From Sweltsa coloradensis (Eukaryota; Arthropoda; Insecta; Plecoptera; Chloroperlidae): DNA of 64,000 bases. This document shows, in pieces, positions 12,376 through 25,806 of the stretch. The notes below the pieces were generated by a model. That model was not told the DNA's origin, made no database searches, and was given only the letters and a program-made list of their open reading frames with translations. Within the stretch, counting starts at the first letter, position 1; each line of letters begins with the position of its first letter. Made by a program: the position numbers and the translations under genes. The DNA is taken from the NCBI GenBank assembly GCA_024449915.1, contig JAMZAV010000053.1, positions 682,001 through 746,000 on the forward strand, given 5' to 3'.

Positions 12376-15300
12376 ACAAAGTATGCACGCCTATTTTTAT
12401 GTATAATAATCTAATGATAAAAGTCATGATATAACAATAACAAATATTCAGGTTTTAAAACGTTGCTTAAAATAATGTTGAGAAATGGGTAAATGGTTTT
12501 AAAAGTCTGTTTGGTTCAGACCGGATGCTGACGTATATTTGTCAACACTTGGACAGCCGGCGGAGAGGGTTTGCTAGTAAACAACCGATTCACACATCGA
12601 TTAAAACAACAACCAACTTTCTTCGTAAAACGGTAAAACCACAATACTCAGTAATTATTGTGAGCTGGTGTAGATATAAACATGTGACAAAATTGTCTGA
12701 ATCATTCATTACAGATGCCCTAAGGCTATTTACCTATTAAATGGATACTTGTATTGATGACTTTGTTGTTTTCAATAAATACACATTTCAATGAATCATA
12801 GTAAATGAGTATTTCTTCTAGTCAATAACAATTCGTTCTTTCGATGTTGTTGTTGGTTTGTATGCTATGTGTTTGAAGCAATTGTGCTATTTTAGTTGAT
12901 GTCTAATTAGAAGATAAGGATTAAGAAATATGAACGCTATATTCAGGAGTCAAACCCACGTTTCTTGGATTAAGGCGGATTGTTTTTCATTTTCACTGTA
13001 TGAATCAAGATGGATCAATGTTTTAAACCAAAGTGGTATTATTGTTAAAATTAAAATTCAATAACAATTTTCAAATCCAACTTATGAAGCTAAACGCAAC
13101 GCAAAAGCAAAGTTAATATTTATGTACGATTAGGAATGTCGAATTGTTAGCACATTGATTCACCTTATATTTTATAAAATAACTGCCGTTCTCTGTGGCT
13201 CTAGAACTAATGAATGTTTAGGTAGGTAATTTTAAATGCTTTAATACCGATATGCCGAGAATAATTAAAAAAGTGTGTCATAAACATATGACAGTAGTTA
13301 CGCAGTGTTCCGTTATGAAAACCTTACAGTTAATCTAAATACAATTACTATAGAGTTGAAATGTGGCTATAGGAAAAAAACAATGCAGTTAAAGGATTCA
13401 GATATTGATTTTTTTTTAAATGAAAATCAATTAAGTTACATTTGCCAATGGTAGGTATCGAATTGTCAACCTTCTGACTTACAACCTCATGGAAAATGTG
13501 TGTAACACACAAAGTAGGTGTAGCACATGGGCTACCTGTCTCTGTAGAATTGTATAATTTTCTTAATAAATTACTATAGTGTGTTTATCATGCCCAAGAT
13601 AGTGTTAAAGTGTATTGGTAATCGTGAAGATATAAAGCTTCTCCTGTATTTAAAAAATCAGAGAGAGAACTTTTATTTTTATAGTAAAACAAAACTGTGT
13701 TGTACAAATACAATTGCAACAAGGACACAGAATAAAAATAACATCCATTGATTAACAACAATTAAAAAATTACATGTTTAGACCATAAAAGTGATTCCTA
13801 AGAATAGAAATGGAACCTTTTAATGCCCCCATCGAAACGTCTTGTATTAGTGTTTTGCCTAATTTAAAAGTATTGCAAAAATCAACAAAAAAATTTGATA
13901 CATAAAAAAAAAAGTACAGGCGTACCGAAAGATGGCAGCTTAGCTTATCATCAATGTTCCGCGCTTGGTCCAGCCCTCACTAATGATGGAGGTGCCGAGT
14001 ACACGAATATTACAAGTTTCTGGGGTGCTTGCCCCGTCAGATAAAATTAGTCCGCCAAATTCACCAAATATATTCGGTATCTTACTTGTTCAAGAGTAAT
14101 TTCAACAAAAATCGGGTTTGTTCGGCCGTGTTCGGTTTTTATCGTGAGACGTGACACACGCACGGACATACAAGTGATGCATACATGGGAGCCACTTGGC
14201 CAGTGATCAATCTATGTGTTAAAACGTCATCAGATTCGAAACTTGTTACCACACCATACACGCACATTGCTAGATATGCAAATAAGGAAAATAGCTACCT
14301 TTATATTACAATAAACGACTGAGACCTATGACTCTGTTAAGTGCCAGATAATACGCACCTACCTAGCAATATAGGCTGTTAAAAAGCAGTGATGATGCTG
14401 TTTAGGAGGACCTACCTTTTGTTTTTACTATCCTATTGTATTCGAGAGAACTTTCCTATTAAGACAGCGCTGTCATGTTTAGTCGCTTGCACTGCACAGC
14501 CACTCTTAACAAAGATCTGTGCTGCTAAACTACACTACTCAGTTGTTTTGTGTCATAAACAAACACGTACACAACCATATAACACAATATTTTAGCTGTA
14601 TTGGTTGAGTTTGATCCAGAAATTCCATATTGAAAACAATATGTTTTGAAACTGTAAATTTCCTGCGAGTTTTTACTAAATAAGGCTCTCCTCTACCCCT
14701 CAATCACCACTGTCTTCAACACCGTCACCTTATCTTCTGCATTTCAAAATCTAAATCATAAACAATTTTAAATTCAGTGAATTAAACAATTTCATATAAC
14801 AAATATCCTAATTTTCGGACTTCAATTTAATACGGCCTAATTTCAGTGCCCTGAAAAGTTGGTAATTTACATTATCACTTCTCATTTGCACCTAATCATT
14901 AATGTGATTACGATGTATTTCGTTCTTTTTTTGTAGAAAACATTCGCCCCAGTTTTTTTCGAGTTGTCATAATCATATTTGGTTACCATTAAAATCATTT
15001 GCTTGTTGTATTATTTTTTGACAAACATGTTTTTTAAACTATAAACGACATAGAGAGCCTTCGAATTAAGCTGCATAACTTCCATTCAAGTGTTTTTTTT
15101 ATTTCAATTGTTTCTCCAATGTACCACACTGCCCTGCTCAAGCAACATGATTTATTGATTTCTGTATTATTTTGATTGAATTTCTCAGGAATTTCTATAT
15201 TACGTTTTGCTGTTTGTACCAATATTTAACCAATTGTTCAATAAAGTATTATTTTTAAAAAGTGGAAATATTACTGTCTTACTTTGCATTTAACTCATTG

Positions 15301-15453
15301 TAACTAGTTATTACACTCTCACTCGTATGAGTCGTATCTTAATGATTCTCATAGCCCAAAGCCTAGTATTTATTACATATTGATTAAATTAATTTATAGC
15401 ACTTGAAACTCTTTTCTTAGGATTTCAGTCCTAAGTACACCATTATCCAAATT
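12376..15453. other. Non-coding stretch with decayed repeats
   Basis: No gene is supported. A reverse-oriented tRNA-like B-box (GGTATCGAATTGTCAACC) lies near 13452 and is probably a decayed SINE. Around 13920-14060 the base composition is less AT-rich, but no ends were found. Confidence 0.5.
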
Positions 15454-15713
15454 TATTTATTTTATCTGTCGTGAGAATCCTATACCCAGTGTGCAATTCA
15501 TACGCCTCTTCAGGTCTCTACGTATTTTGGAGTTTGAATAATGTGAATGGATGTGCGAGGACTGATTGTGAGGACTCAATCCATTGCATTCGCATTTAAA
15601 ACTGAAGAAATCCTCGTAAAAACTTTCAGTCAGGACGGCCGGTGGAGGGTTTGGAATCAGGACCGTACGAATCAGTGTCTTGCGCTTCAGGCTTGAGCCA
15701 ACACTCGGCTACA
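15454..15713 (-). mobile_element. tRNA-derived SINE (family A), near full length
   Basis: Read on the minus strand, the head (GGTGTAGCCGAGTGTTGGCT, then CACTGATTCG, CGTCCTGACTGAAAG) and the tail (AATGGATTGAGTCCTC, GACCTGAAGAGGCGTATGAA, TTGCACACTGGG) follow the order seen at 44824-45060. The copy is diverged and its B-box has mutated. Confidence 0.8.
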
Positions 15714-15763
15714 CCACATCAAGCATGACGTATTAGTTAGGTTATGATCGGCTTGGTAATGAG

Positions 15764-16208
15764 CTAGGGTTGAACATCGATTCTTTTTTCATTATCGATT
15801 ATCAAAATGGTAATGTTATTATCGAATCAATATTATCGATAATTATTGATATCTCCAACAAAGCATGTTCCGACCTGAGCCTATAAGTGGAACCTCAAGT
15901 GTGGCAAGTGTAAGTCAGAACAATACAATCACGTTCCGTTTGCTGCCTCGCTGTCTTCGATGTCATGTTGGCTTCTGTTATCAACTGATAGCTCATTTCT
16001 AAACATAAATCTCGAGTGTGACACCATCAGCCCAGCCAGTGCATGGCACAACGTGAGATAATCTCTGTCTTTAGAGTTTGGTTCGTGCCATTATTTACCA
16101 ATTATTTGATATTTCGATAATCGATAAGAATTTTCGTTATCGATTATCGAAATTATATCCATGATTGATTATCGACCGATATTATCAATTATCGTGTGCT
16201 TCCCTCTA
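15764..16208. mobile_element. hAT-type MITE with perfect 8-bp target duplication
   Basis: GTAATGAG flanks this 445-bp element on both sides (15756-15763 and 16209-16216). The ends are CTAGGGTTGAACATCGAT and, as complement, TAGAGGGAAGCACACGAT. Subterminal ATCGATAAT tracts on both sides (15789-15845 and 16105-16195) are complementary. An 8-bp duplication with TAGGG-type ends and ATCGAT-rich subtermini is characteristic of hAT non-autonomous elements. There is no transposase coding capacity. Confidence 0.88.
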
Positions 16209-16216
16209 GTAATGAG

Positions 16217-18310
16217 ATTCCTTCCCATCTGACAAACAAGAATAGTATACAGTTTATCTCACGGGTATCGTCAAGACACATACTTACATGAGACTAATAA
16301 TAGTTAATTGAATATAAAATAAAATAAAGAATAGGTTTATATAATTGTAGATCCTCTGACTGGCCTGATTCTGCCGCTTGTATATTATCTGCTGATGAAC
16401 AAACGCTTCCTCTTTTTTAGCTTTACTTTCACAAAATTAATCATCTGCTTCACGTTGACAAACGATCACGCCTTTAAGTGTTTTTAGCTAGAACCAGTAC
16501 TATAATATTATACTAGATGTCTGGAGATGCGGAAATCACATTAGCGGAGGTGCCGTAGTTTTTACCAGATCCTCTAGTCTGGTCTATCTTCTAGTTCCGT
16601 CGGGTCTAGGATATCATCGCATGTTCCTGGTGGGGTATGTTGCAGATCGATCGTTCTAGCAACGTTTTGATGTTTTTTTTCAATTCTCGACATTTAGACA
16701 TCAAACGTTTAATTCAAAGGTAAGATTACAGGGCTATTGGCAAATAAAGTTTATTATTACCAATTTTATATATTTACATAACCAATCATTGAAGAAATAA
16801 TGGTAACACTAACATTTTGTATTAAAATTTTTAAAATCCATTACACCAACACTTTAACTTTATAAAATTAACATTGCCTGCAACAACATATACACAACTA
16901 CACAACTGACAACTAACTGAATGACAACTGCAACAACATGCTGAAATTTGCTAAAAATATAATAATAATTGTTATTATTTTTTAATATACAATTTTGGCA
17001 GTCCGATTGTCTGTAGGTTCTTAGAGATAGTTAAAATAGTTCACCAGCATGTATTTAATTTATAATTTACAAATTATGCTCATATACGTGACAAGATCAA
17101 GATCAAGATCAACATTCTTAAGAAATCATTGTCATTTAATTGAACGATGTTACTATTTTAACGAACAAATGTAATTTTATACAAGATGTATAATGATTTA
17201 AGTGTTGGTATGTCAAGCCGCAACACTTGGGTTCGATCCCCGGCCGAATATTGCTTAGAAAACATGATGTTTCAATAACAATGGGATTACAAAACAATAC
17301 AAATAAACGTAATGGTATAAAATTAATTACGAAATAAAAATGTTTTCCTACCAATTAAAAAAGCGATTGTAAATAATATTTCGATACAATAACATCGTTC
17401 TGTAATTTAGTGTTTTGTTGTAAAGAAATACATTTTATTAAAAGCTAATTTTGTTTTTTGTCATGTTTTTTCCCCCTATCAGGCACAGTGTTGGTCGATT
17501 AATTGACCGAGTTTCGCATGAAAGAGATAGTGATGGTTCAGTCTCTCACCATTTAACCGCGAGCCATAAACTACACGTCAGCACTACCATCTCTGTAACA
17601 ATACACAACTAGATTTATTTACCAGCTACACATGCGCACAATTATTAACTTAAAAAAAAATACAAAATTTATCTTTTCTGTTTTCTATACCTTGAAATTT
17701 ATTGTCTGTTATGAATTACTCCGATTGCAGTACGTAATTATCCCAATCAATTATTGCAAGTAGACAATAAAATTGCATTATTGTTGATGCTGCACAAAAA
17801 GTAAATCTCATACAACAATACAACGACACGATGTTTTTAGTTTCGTCGAGGAAAGCACCTCGCACTTCCTCTCTATAGTGGCTCTAGTTGCATCCTTGTC
17901 TCTTACTACTTTCTCTCATAAGCTAGTCTCTGTCTTTCCCCCACTCCTCGAGCGCGTAATACAGAGTGGAGAACCCCCCTTCATTTAAAAGAGAAGTACC
18001 TATTGACTGACTAGTGTTAGTTCTGTCCTGACTCGCATAGTGGTTGGAACTAGAGGACCTCACCGCAGAAGTAAGTCTTACAGCGACACAGTTTATACTA
18101 AAGACACGTGATTACTCTATACTTTCATTACATCGATTTGTACGGGCTCGTTTTCGATCTTCACATTTCAAGTTTTAATTTAGCTTTTTTCAAAATTTAA
18201 CTTGACGATTATCTATTATATCGACGATAGTGAGTGATTTGGGCTGCTTCATTACTTACGTGAATTTTCGAGTATATCAATCTTATCAGTTGTGAAGACG
18301 GTGTTGAAAT
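16217..18310. other. Non-coding stretch with a tRNA-like fragment
   Basis: No exon is supported. GGGTTCGATCCCCGG near 17230 is a B-box-like fragment of a SINE. GATCAA is repeated three times near 17095-17112. The segment 17830-18080 is less AT-rich and ends in a good splice-donor match (CAGAAGTAAGT); see findings. Confidence 0.5.
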
Positions 18311-18333
18311 GGGTGGGGGGAGTGGGGGGGGGG
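18311..18333 (+). other. G-rich tract, potential G-quadruplex
   Basis: Runs of G3, G6 and G10 are separated by T and AGT. This is more than enough guanine for a four-run quadruplex with one-to-three-nt loops. It stands out sharply in an AT-rich neighbourhood. Confidence 0.8.
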
Positions 18334-21300
18334 CAATGTGTGTAATATTTTATTAACACGGAAACTAAACCAAATGTGTTTTGATAATAATTCTTCTCAA
18401 TTCCATGTGATTTGGGCTAGTTTTAAAACTGTGAATATAAAATGGTTCGACAATACTTTTGATAACACAAGTTCAGCGGAAACACGAGAATATTATTATG
18501 ATAATAATGAGTTACTGGATATTGTTGTGAAGTGTGCTGTGTTATGAATGATAGTCAATTAAGTTTGGATTGTTCATCATTCGAAATTACCGAATACACA
18601 ACAGTGTCCATGTAGCCTGGCAACGGCGAACACGTCTCTGCTTTGTAAATACTAACAAATAGAGCGTATGACATTACATTTCATTCTGATTATACATGTG
18701 ATTCGCAATTGTTTCTGTTCACAAATGCCAACAGATGTGATTTTCGAATATTTCATATTTATTGACTTTCATTGCAAATGCCGGTTCAAAATTATGTTTT
18801 TGTCACTTATCCAATTGAATTATTCCATGCTTAGCAATCATCGATGCACACAGTCAATTGTATTACGTTATCTAGTTGAATATTATAAATGATGTTAATG
18901 ATTTTAAAAACCCGGGTATGCAAAGATTGTCTATGTAAGTCTTGAAAACACATGTGAATATAAACATCTACATTCCGATTCCCGCGTTCAAATAAATTCA
19001 TTCAATTACAAATGTTTAAAGAATGTATTTGCTTTACGATTAGTATAACTTGACGTAATCAGCACGCGTTTGAATGCCACTTACTGTTTTCATTAGGTAG
19101 TACACATAATCATTTAAATTAGGCATTGACATGCACCTAGAATATGTTTCACTCGTTTGCAAATACCAGTAAAAAAATCAATTAAATGACTTTATGGCAC
19201 AAGGTTTAATATTGACAGGTGATTTGGAGCATTAACAGGTGTAAAAAGCAACTTTCCTTGCTAGCGTAGCCCGCGGCTCCCAGCCGTAATGCATTCTTGG
19301 GAGTCACAGTGGAAAGTCACCGTCTAGTCTAGTCGTGGTCTTCGTCTTGTCCATTTTTTTAGAAGCCTAATTAGTTTAGTTGTTAGTACCTCAATCCACT
19401 CAGATTGAATTCATTATGTTATCTTTTTGCAATGAATGAAGTATACACACTGTTTGTTATGGAATATATACAAGAATCTAATTGCGAGTAGTTGGTACGT
19501 ACCATGGAAAAAGTTGCAAGCTTCGTTGGAAAGTGATTACGGAAAGTGAAACTTGCCGTAATATATCAAGTATTTATTTATTTATTCAAATTTTATGGGA
19601 ATACCGTTCTTAAGCAGCTTCTTCTTAATATGATGGTAACCTCAAATGTAAACATGCAATCAATATGCGATGCAACAAATCTACGATGGGGCACTCATAA
19701 CCTTGAAAGTTTGTTGGATGGTTACCTAATAATTACGAGATCAATATGCAGAGAATCGATCGTTCAAACGTTTATTGACACGTTTCTGATTCTAAGAAGC
19801 GATTAATTAATCGGCAAGCCTCTTATAACACTAATGTGATCTTAGCACTTAGAATCTAACCTCACCTCTCTCTATATGGTGTATCGTAATCTGTATGGGG
19901 TTTGTTGAAAAGTTAGTCAATAGAAGAATGAGCCAATCATTTTATTGCCACGTGTTGTTTATATGCAATGTGGTTAATCGCGATGCAACGTGCGACATTA
20001 ATTGCGGATTTCACTAAATACAAATATCACACCCCTCGATAGTTCATTTAAAAAACAAGGAACAGTAAGTAAGCGTTCCTGCAGTTTGTTTACAATGAAT
20101 TGTAACTAATAAATTATCACTTAAATACAACATATACCATACACTTGTTATCAACACATTCACAATCACAAAGCATATTGGCCCTGTATACATTCTTAAA
20201 TAGCCATACTTGATATTAATAATTTAATTTTAATCTGTTAACTTAAACAAAACTGTTGTCAATTGGCGATGCATTATTTCACATTAAAATTATACAAGAT
20301 AGGTAAATACATAAAGTAACTTTACTAATTTTTTTCTGGTTTTAGAATGACCGCGGTTTCAAGGCTATTTAAATTGTAACTTTACATTGAAAGATTGTTA
20401 CTGTATGAAAACTCATTAATTACATTAACTTTGAACGAAAACTAGTTCAATGTGATTCTGCATTGACTAATTTTCACTTTATGATTAACGAACTTTACTT
20501 TCGTAAAAATGAATGTAACACAATTTCAAAAAACGATTTAAATTAATCTTATTTTAAAGCAAGTGTCACTGCACTGCACAGATCAGATCTTGACACGTGT
20601 CATCCACCTCATCCCACGAATGATACGGTGAAAGGTAGACGACGATTCATGCATGCATGCATGCATACAGTGGATGCTGTGGGTATTGGGATTATGTATT
20701 ATACACCAGTAGCATGCGAACTTCCTTGCGTAACCTAACTAGATAGGAGCTGGCCAATTATGACCAAGCCAACGCAGTGGTTAGTTACTCTTAACCTAGA
20801 TTTAAAAGCTGCATTGACTTATCACAAACCGCAAAACACGTATCATTTCATATCAAAGGTAATATTATATTATTCAAGGTGATCCATAGAACTACAGCTT
20901 ACCACTATAGAAATTAAAGTTTAAATATACACACCATTGCAAAATCTTGTAAACTGTGATTAGTAAAGAAACTTTATTATAGTTGTTATACAAAGTTCTA
21001 CCTTTTCCATTAAGGTGGCCCAACTTATTGTTTATCAGGTATTTATCGGCATTAACCGATATACTTAAACAAATATAATATTTTTAATCACGTTGGTATC
21101 TCCAGTTCAATTTCAACACAACATCACAAATTGACACACGGTTCCATTTAGTCTTGAAACATGAAAACAGGTTTATTCTTTTTTATGATGGAATTACGCA
21201 TTCAAATATACATGAGGGGGAGGGCCGGGGAGCAGTGCGGTCAGTTGTGAGTACTTCTTGTTTATGTGACATTTTGGTTATCTAATAAAACCTAAATACA

Positions 21301-24064
21301 CATGAGTTTTACATGCGATACCGACATCGTATGACCCCCGGATGTCTCGTTACTGTGTGATCAAGTCATATCGCGTGTTGTTCACAAGAAAAGAATCTTA
21401 AATTGTAAGTTTCCATTGTCGCGCAAAAACAAACATTTCTTGAATATATTTTTGTATAAATAATTCAATGCGGAGATGAGCGAGCGCTTTCGCTGAGGAA
21501 GTGTGCGGAAGTGCACGGTTGAACGGTATTGAGGCGTGTGTGAGTGTTCGCTCACTCGCCGGTCCAAGAAAATACATCGAAGAAAGTATAAATGTGATTC
21601 TTCAAGCGTACTGGATGGACTAGGGACGATGTGAACAGTCACAATAACATAATCATGATGACCTGTTTACCTACTGATATATCTGGATTGACAGGCTAGT
21701 TGACAGGGATATGTTAATGGGACAGGTATTGTTAGCCAAATCATTGTTTGAACAGGGAAGGAAGGAAATTGTATTGCAAGTTTGTTGTTGGTTGTTGTTT
21801 TCAATTCTCAGGATTTGTTTTGAGAAATCATTATAATTTTTTCTTTTCTGTTAGTTTCATTCGTCCACATACATCGCTCATTCCGTGTTATAGACCCTTT
21901 GTTTTTCATTACTGGGATATAGGGTTTTAAAATATGCATTTGACCTAAAGGTACATTCGCCGGTTAAAATTTATATGTTTCAAATCGTATTCAGAAATGT
22001 ATAATGAATACACATTTAACGTGTATTTCTAACCTTATTAGTTTTAATAATAATAGCATTCGTTGAGCGTTTGAGAAGTAAGGTAACTACAAATATTTTT
22101 TTCTCGTAAATAGTGGGCTTTTTGCTATGATAAATTGCATTTCTACCAACATGCAGGTTTTGCATATAGATTTAGTTTTGTCCGTGCGTTGTTACTGCCA
22201 AGCACGTTTCAAGAACGTATCTCCCAGTGTTTTATTCACTGCTAATTCTTTCATTGCCTTCCACAAAGAGATATATTATTGCATAATACTTGCATTACAC
22301 TTCATCATAACGCTCTTCTCACTTACTCTTATTTGCTATTGCATTCTTTCTTGTAACCGGTTGTTTATTGGATGGAAAACATCATTTCCATGTATAAAAA
22401 AATTCTAGCCTAGATGTGGTTGAAAAGTAGACATTAAATTATTTCAATGCATAAGTTTCGATGATCGAATGAATGACGTTTCAGAATTAATAGTACTGTA
22501 GACAATATTTGTTGTTTTCTACAATAATTTCATGTTTATATTTTCACTGTAGGCTTATCAAATCGTTTCAAACTTCATCAAGCGTAACGCCCCAATGACT
22601 AACAAACTTGATCACATTCTTATAAAATACTTTTCATTAAATCTGCAATTATTAACCATAATTGTTCTATTATTCCATCACTCGATTGAAAAAACTTTTA
22701 ATTCTGGGGTGGCACACACAACAAAGCAAGAGAGGCAGATAAACCACTTGTATGTTATTGTTTTGTTTTTTAGATTGGTATTTTGGTCCGCATTCTACTT
22801 AATTGAGGTAGGGTATTTGAAATTATTTACCGTTTCAAGCGTGCATCATAAAAAATATCAGAATAATGTAACCACTTACAAATTGTGATTTTACGATCAA
22901 AATAATGAGGATAGAAAGTTAAATTCAATTTGTGTGAATTAAGCTAAATGTTTAAGCTTCTATATTCATCCTTGGCACAAGAAATTGATTTGACATTTCA
23001 GAACTCGTTTGAAAATAATTCTGACCCTTAGTAAATTGATACTAATTTAGTCCAAGATGGTGCTTAGATAAATTTGTACTGTTTATAGGTTAATATCCAT
23101 TTCAAATATTACATTCACAACTTATATGGTCAAAATATCTAATTTCTTTTAATTAGCCTTCAAGAGAGGAATAGACAAAGTTTAACTGCTTCTAGAATGT
23201 AAACTTTCCTACTTCGCTCTCTCACAAAGCGTCAATATTGACACTTCACGACAATTACTTAGCAATTGTTAAATAACTGAAATAAACCTTCTAACTTCTT
23301 TGTTATTTGCAATTTCTTTCGGTTGTGATATTCATATTCGTACTATTTTATCTAGTATAGACAAACCCTTCTAATTAGTCGGACAGATCTAGCATAGAAA
23401 CGTGCGAGTGACGGCGTGGCCTAGCTAGAACCAACGGCCTTGGCGCCAACACAAGGAGAACTAGTCTCGATTACCACGGGTTTTTAGAAACATAAGTGAA
23501 TATTACCTCATTATAAATATTGGTAATATGGCTGGTGTGGAAAAAAGTCACTCTTTTTATAGATGAATATTTCTATCACTTTGGTATCTTCTCGAGCTTT
23601 CTGTATTCACTTGCGTATTAGAACGTTATACTTCCCTTAGAAGAATTGCGACTCAAAGACAATTGCGTTGCCTGCTTTAAAATCTCTGGCAATCTGTGTC
23701 CAAAACTAATTCACAAACTGTTTTTCTCTTAAAATGTGGAATTTGTTAATGTTTTAATCCTTAAACTCATAAATTAATTCTTTAAAGGCATCAACAATAG
23801 TAAAAATATGCACACTTTTAAGGTATAATTGAAGCATGGTGCGTTTGGTTATGAGTTCAAAAAAGTAAATGCATTTTTTTTTAAATGTTGTGTAATCAAT
23901 TAAGAACCCAAAAGGAATGTTATGTATTACATTTTTCAAAGGGCTTATAATGAACTATCTTCAAGCTTTTTAGAATGCGTGTGCGTGGGCGTACCTTGGT
24001 GGACCAAGATATTGTCTTGTTGGTTGTTTTCACTTTATTTATACACATTTTGCACCTCCACTTG
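18334..24064. other. Long AT-rich non-coding stretch
   Basis: No exon, RNA gene or transposon end was supported in 5.7 kb. Short features only: a CATG run at 20648-20666, the palindrome ACACGTGT at 20593-20600, a G-rich patch near 21216-21230 and a less AT-rich patch at about 21470-21620. Confidence 0.5.
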
Positions 24065-24072
24065 TATATAAA

Positions 24073-24550
24073 CAGTTTTGGGGAGGAACGCGTTCCTTTT
24101 TCAGGAACTTTTGTGGAAACGCGTTCCTTTTCTTAGATCGGGATCTTGTAACGTCAAAGTTACTATTTCGTGGGAACTTAGAACGAATTTAACGTTTCTT
24201 TATAAGTTCCTTTCGTCGTCGTAATCCCGTCCAATTCCAGTAGCTGATATCGTAAACGGCAGTGTGAAAATAGCAATGTGACATTTTGTGTTTTTGAATA
24301 TGGCGCCACCCTCGACAGATGGCCTGGGACTAAATAAGTGTAACGATAAATTAACTCATTTCACATTTAATATTGTTTAAATCAGTGATGGTATAAGGAA
24401 CGTAAAAGGAACTAAGTTCCTTTTGAGGAACGAGGAACGTTTCAGTTTATTTTTTTATAGAAAAGGAACGAGGAACGTCTCAGTTCCTTTTTAGGCAGAA
24501 GTAACTTAACTTTTCAAAGTTCCTTTTTTGGGGGAACGTGCGCAAGACTG
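24073..24550. mobile_element. hAT-type MITE with perfect 8-bp target duplication
   Basis: TATATAAA flanks the 478-bp element on both sides (24065-24072 and 24551-24558). The termini are CAGTTTTGGGGAGGAACGCG and, as complement, CAGTCTTGCGCACGTTCCCC, giving the CAGT...ACTG ends usual for hAT elements. The interior carries repeated GGAACGAGGAACG and AAAGGAAC motifs near both ends, the subterminal repeats that hAT transposases often bind. No reading frame for a transposase is present. Confidence 0.88.
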
Positions 24551-24558
24551 TATATAAA

Positions 24559-25676
24559 AATAACTTTTCACCTTTCATAAATGAATTTGTTTGCACAATT
24601 ACATTCCGTACAAGTTATGTTATGCCTATATAAAGCGTGTTAAAACGATATAATAAAAAACGGTTTACCATAGAGACTTCGTCAGACAGGATTCGAGACT
24701 GCGTACTTTTGACTAGAGTTCCGCACACTAAAATATAACTTTTTTTTCTTTCTGAGACTGGACACGAGCATGCATCCTCTCATTGTATTAGTCTGTAGCT
24801 TACTCCTATTCTGTTGGTGGCCGATAAAAGTTCAGGGCGTTTGAGATTACGATTCCTAGCACCGGCAGTGCTTTTAAAGGCCGAATCGCCTTGATCGCGA
24901 AGTGAATACCGGAATTGACTCCTTCAATACATTTCCCACAATTTTTCGAAGCTGTTGAGTTTAAAGCTGTTGAAATCACCGGCTAGAAGTTTGCTAGGTT
25001 ATTTCTCGGAATTTTCTTGCTTTTTAACAATCCGTTGCCATGGAATTTGCCGGGAACTTTAACGAATCACACAGTTTATGTGTTTCAATATAATAACATA
25101 ACCCTTAAATCGTCGGACTTATTCTAGGCTAATTGATTTCACCCAACTGACAGCAGATAGCGATAACTTTAATCATGAATGTCATAGTATGGATGTGAGG
25201 GCTTGTAGGATCACTGCCATTTGTAAATTCTGTTTGAAATATTAAAGATTTAAATAAGTTTCAGAATTGTCACCTTTATTTCTGTAGTATAATTAAATAA
25301 TAGCGATATTTTTGATGTAATCAGGGAATGGAAACTAGGACCCCAGGCCTGTTATGTAGCTTTAATGAAACTTGGGAAAGGTTCGATCCTGTCGGGACAT
25401 TTCGACGTAATTTATTACTGCCTTACTACAGCAGCTACTAAATGTTTCATGCTTATTTATAATGCTTGTGTTATTAATCTTTTACCTGCTGCAATATGAA
25501 AACAAACCGTTTTGGAGCGATGAGTTAATTTATCAATGATGGTCTTTGTAGGCTGCGAGCTAGCTTGTACGGTGGATCACTGCTATAACCCCTAAACTGC
25601 ACGTGATTAAAGGTTTTTCAACGTACAAGTTAATTCGTACAACCTTTATTCCGGTTGTATGTATATATATGAAGGA
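24559..25676. other. Non-coding stretch
   Basis: No gene is supported. GTTGCCATGG near 25034 is an isolated X-box-like half site. Otherwise nothing recognised. Confidence 0.5.
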
Positions 25677-25806
25677 ATAGCAATATTCGAAAATATGTAT
25701 CCCGACCGGGAATCGAACCCGGGCCCTCTGCTCTTATGTAGCTATGAGACCAAAGGCGGAGGACCAGGGTTCGATCCCTGGTCGGGACACATATTTCGAC
25801 TATTGT
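25677..25806. repeat. Foldback of tRNA-like 3' halves
   Basis: The left arm from 25677 (AATAGCAATATTCGAAAATA, CCCGACCGGGAATCGAACCC) is complementary to the right arm ending at 25806 (AGGGTTCGATCCCTGGTCGG, ATTTCGACTATTG). Each arm contains a full B-box and T-arm. The structure parallels 2396-2509: head-to-head copies of the 3' half of a tRNA-like sequence with unique flank continuing the pairing. No complete tRNA cloverleaf fits. Confidence 0.75.

Noticed and set aside
22127..22888. Two hydrophobic frames of 93 and 97 codons
   Set aside because: The hydrophobicity follows from T-rich sequence; no start context, exon signals or family resemblance.
25715..25790. Possible tRNA gene on either strand
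   Set aside because: Only the T-arm half is present in each arm; no D-arm, anticodon arm or acceptor pairing completes a cloverleaf.
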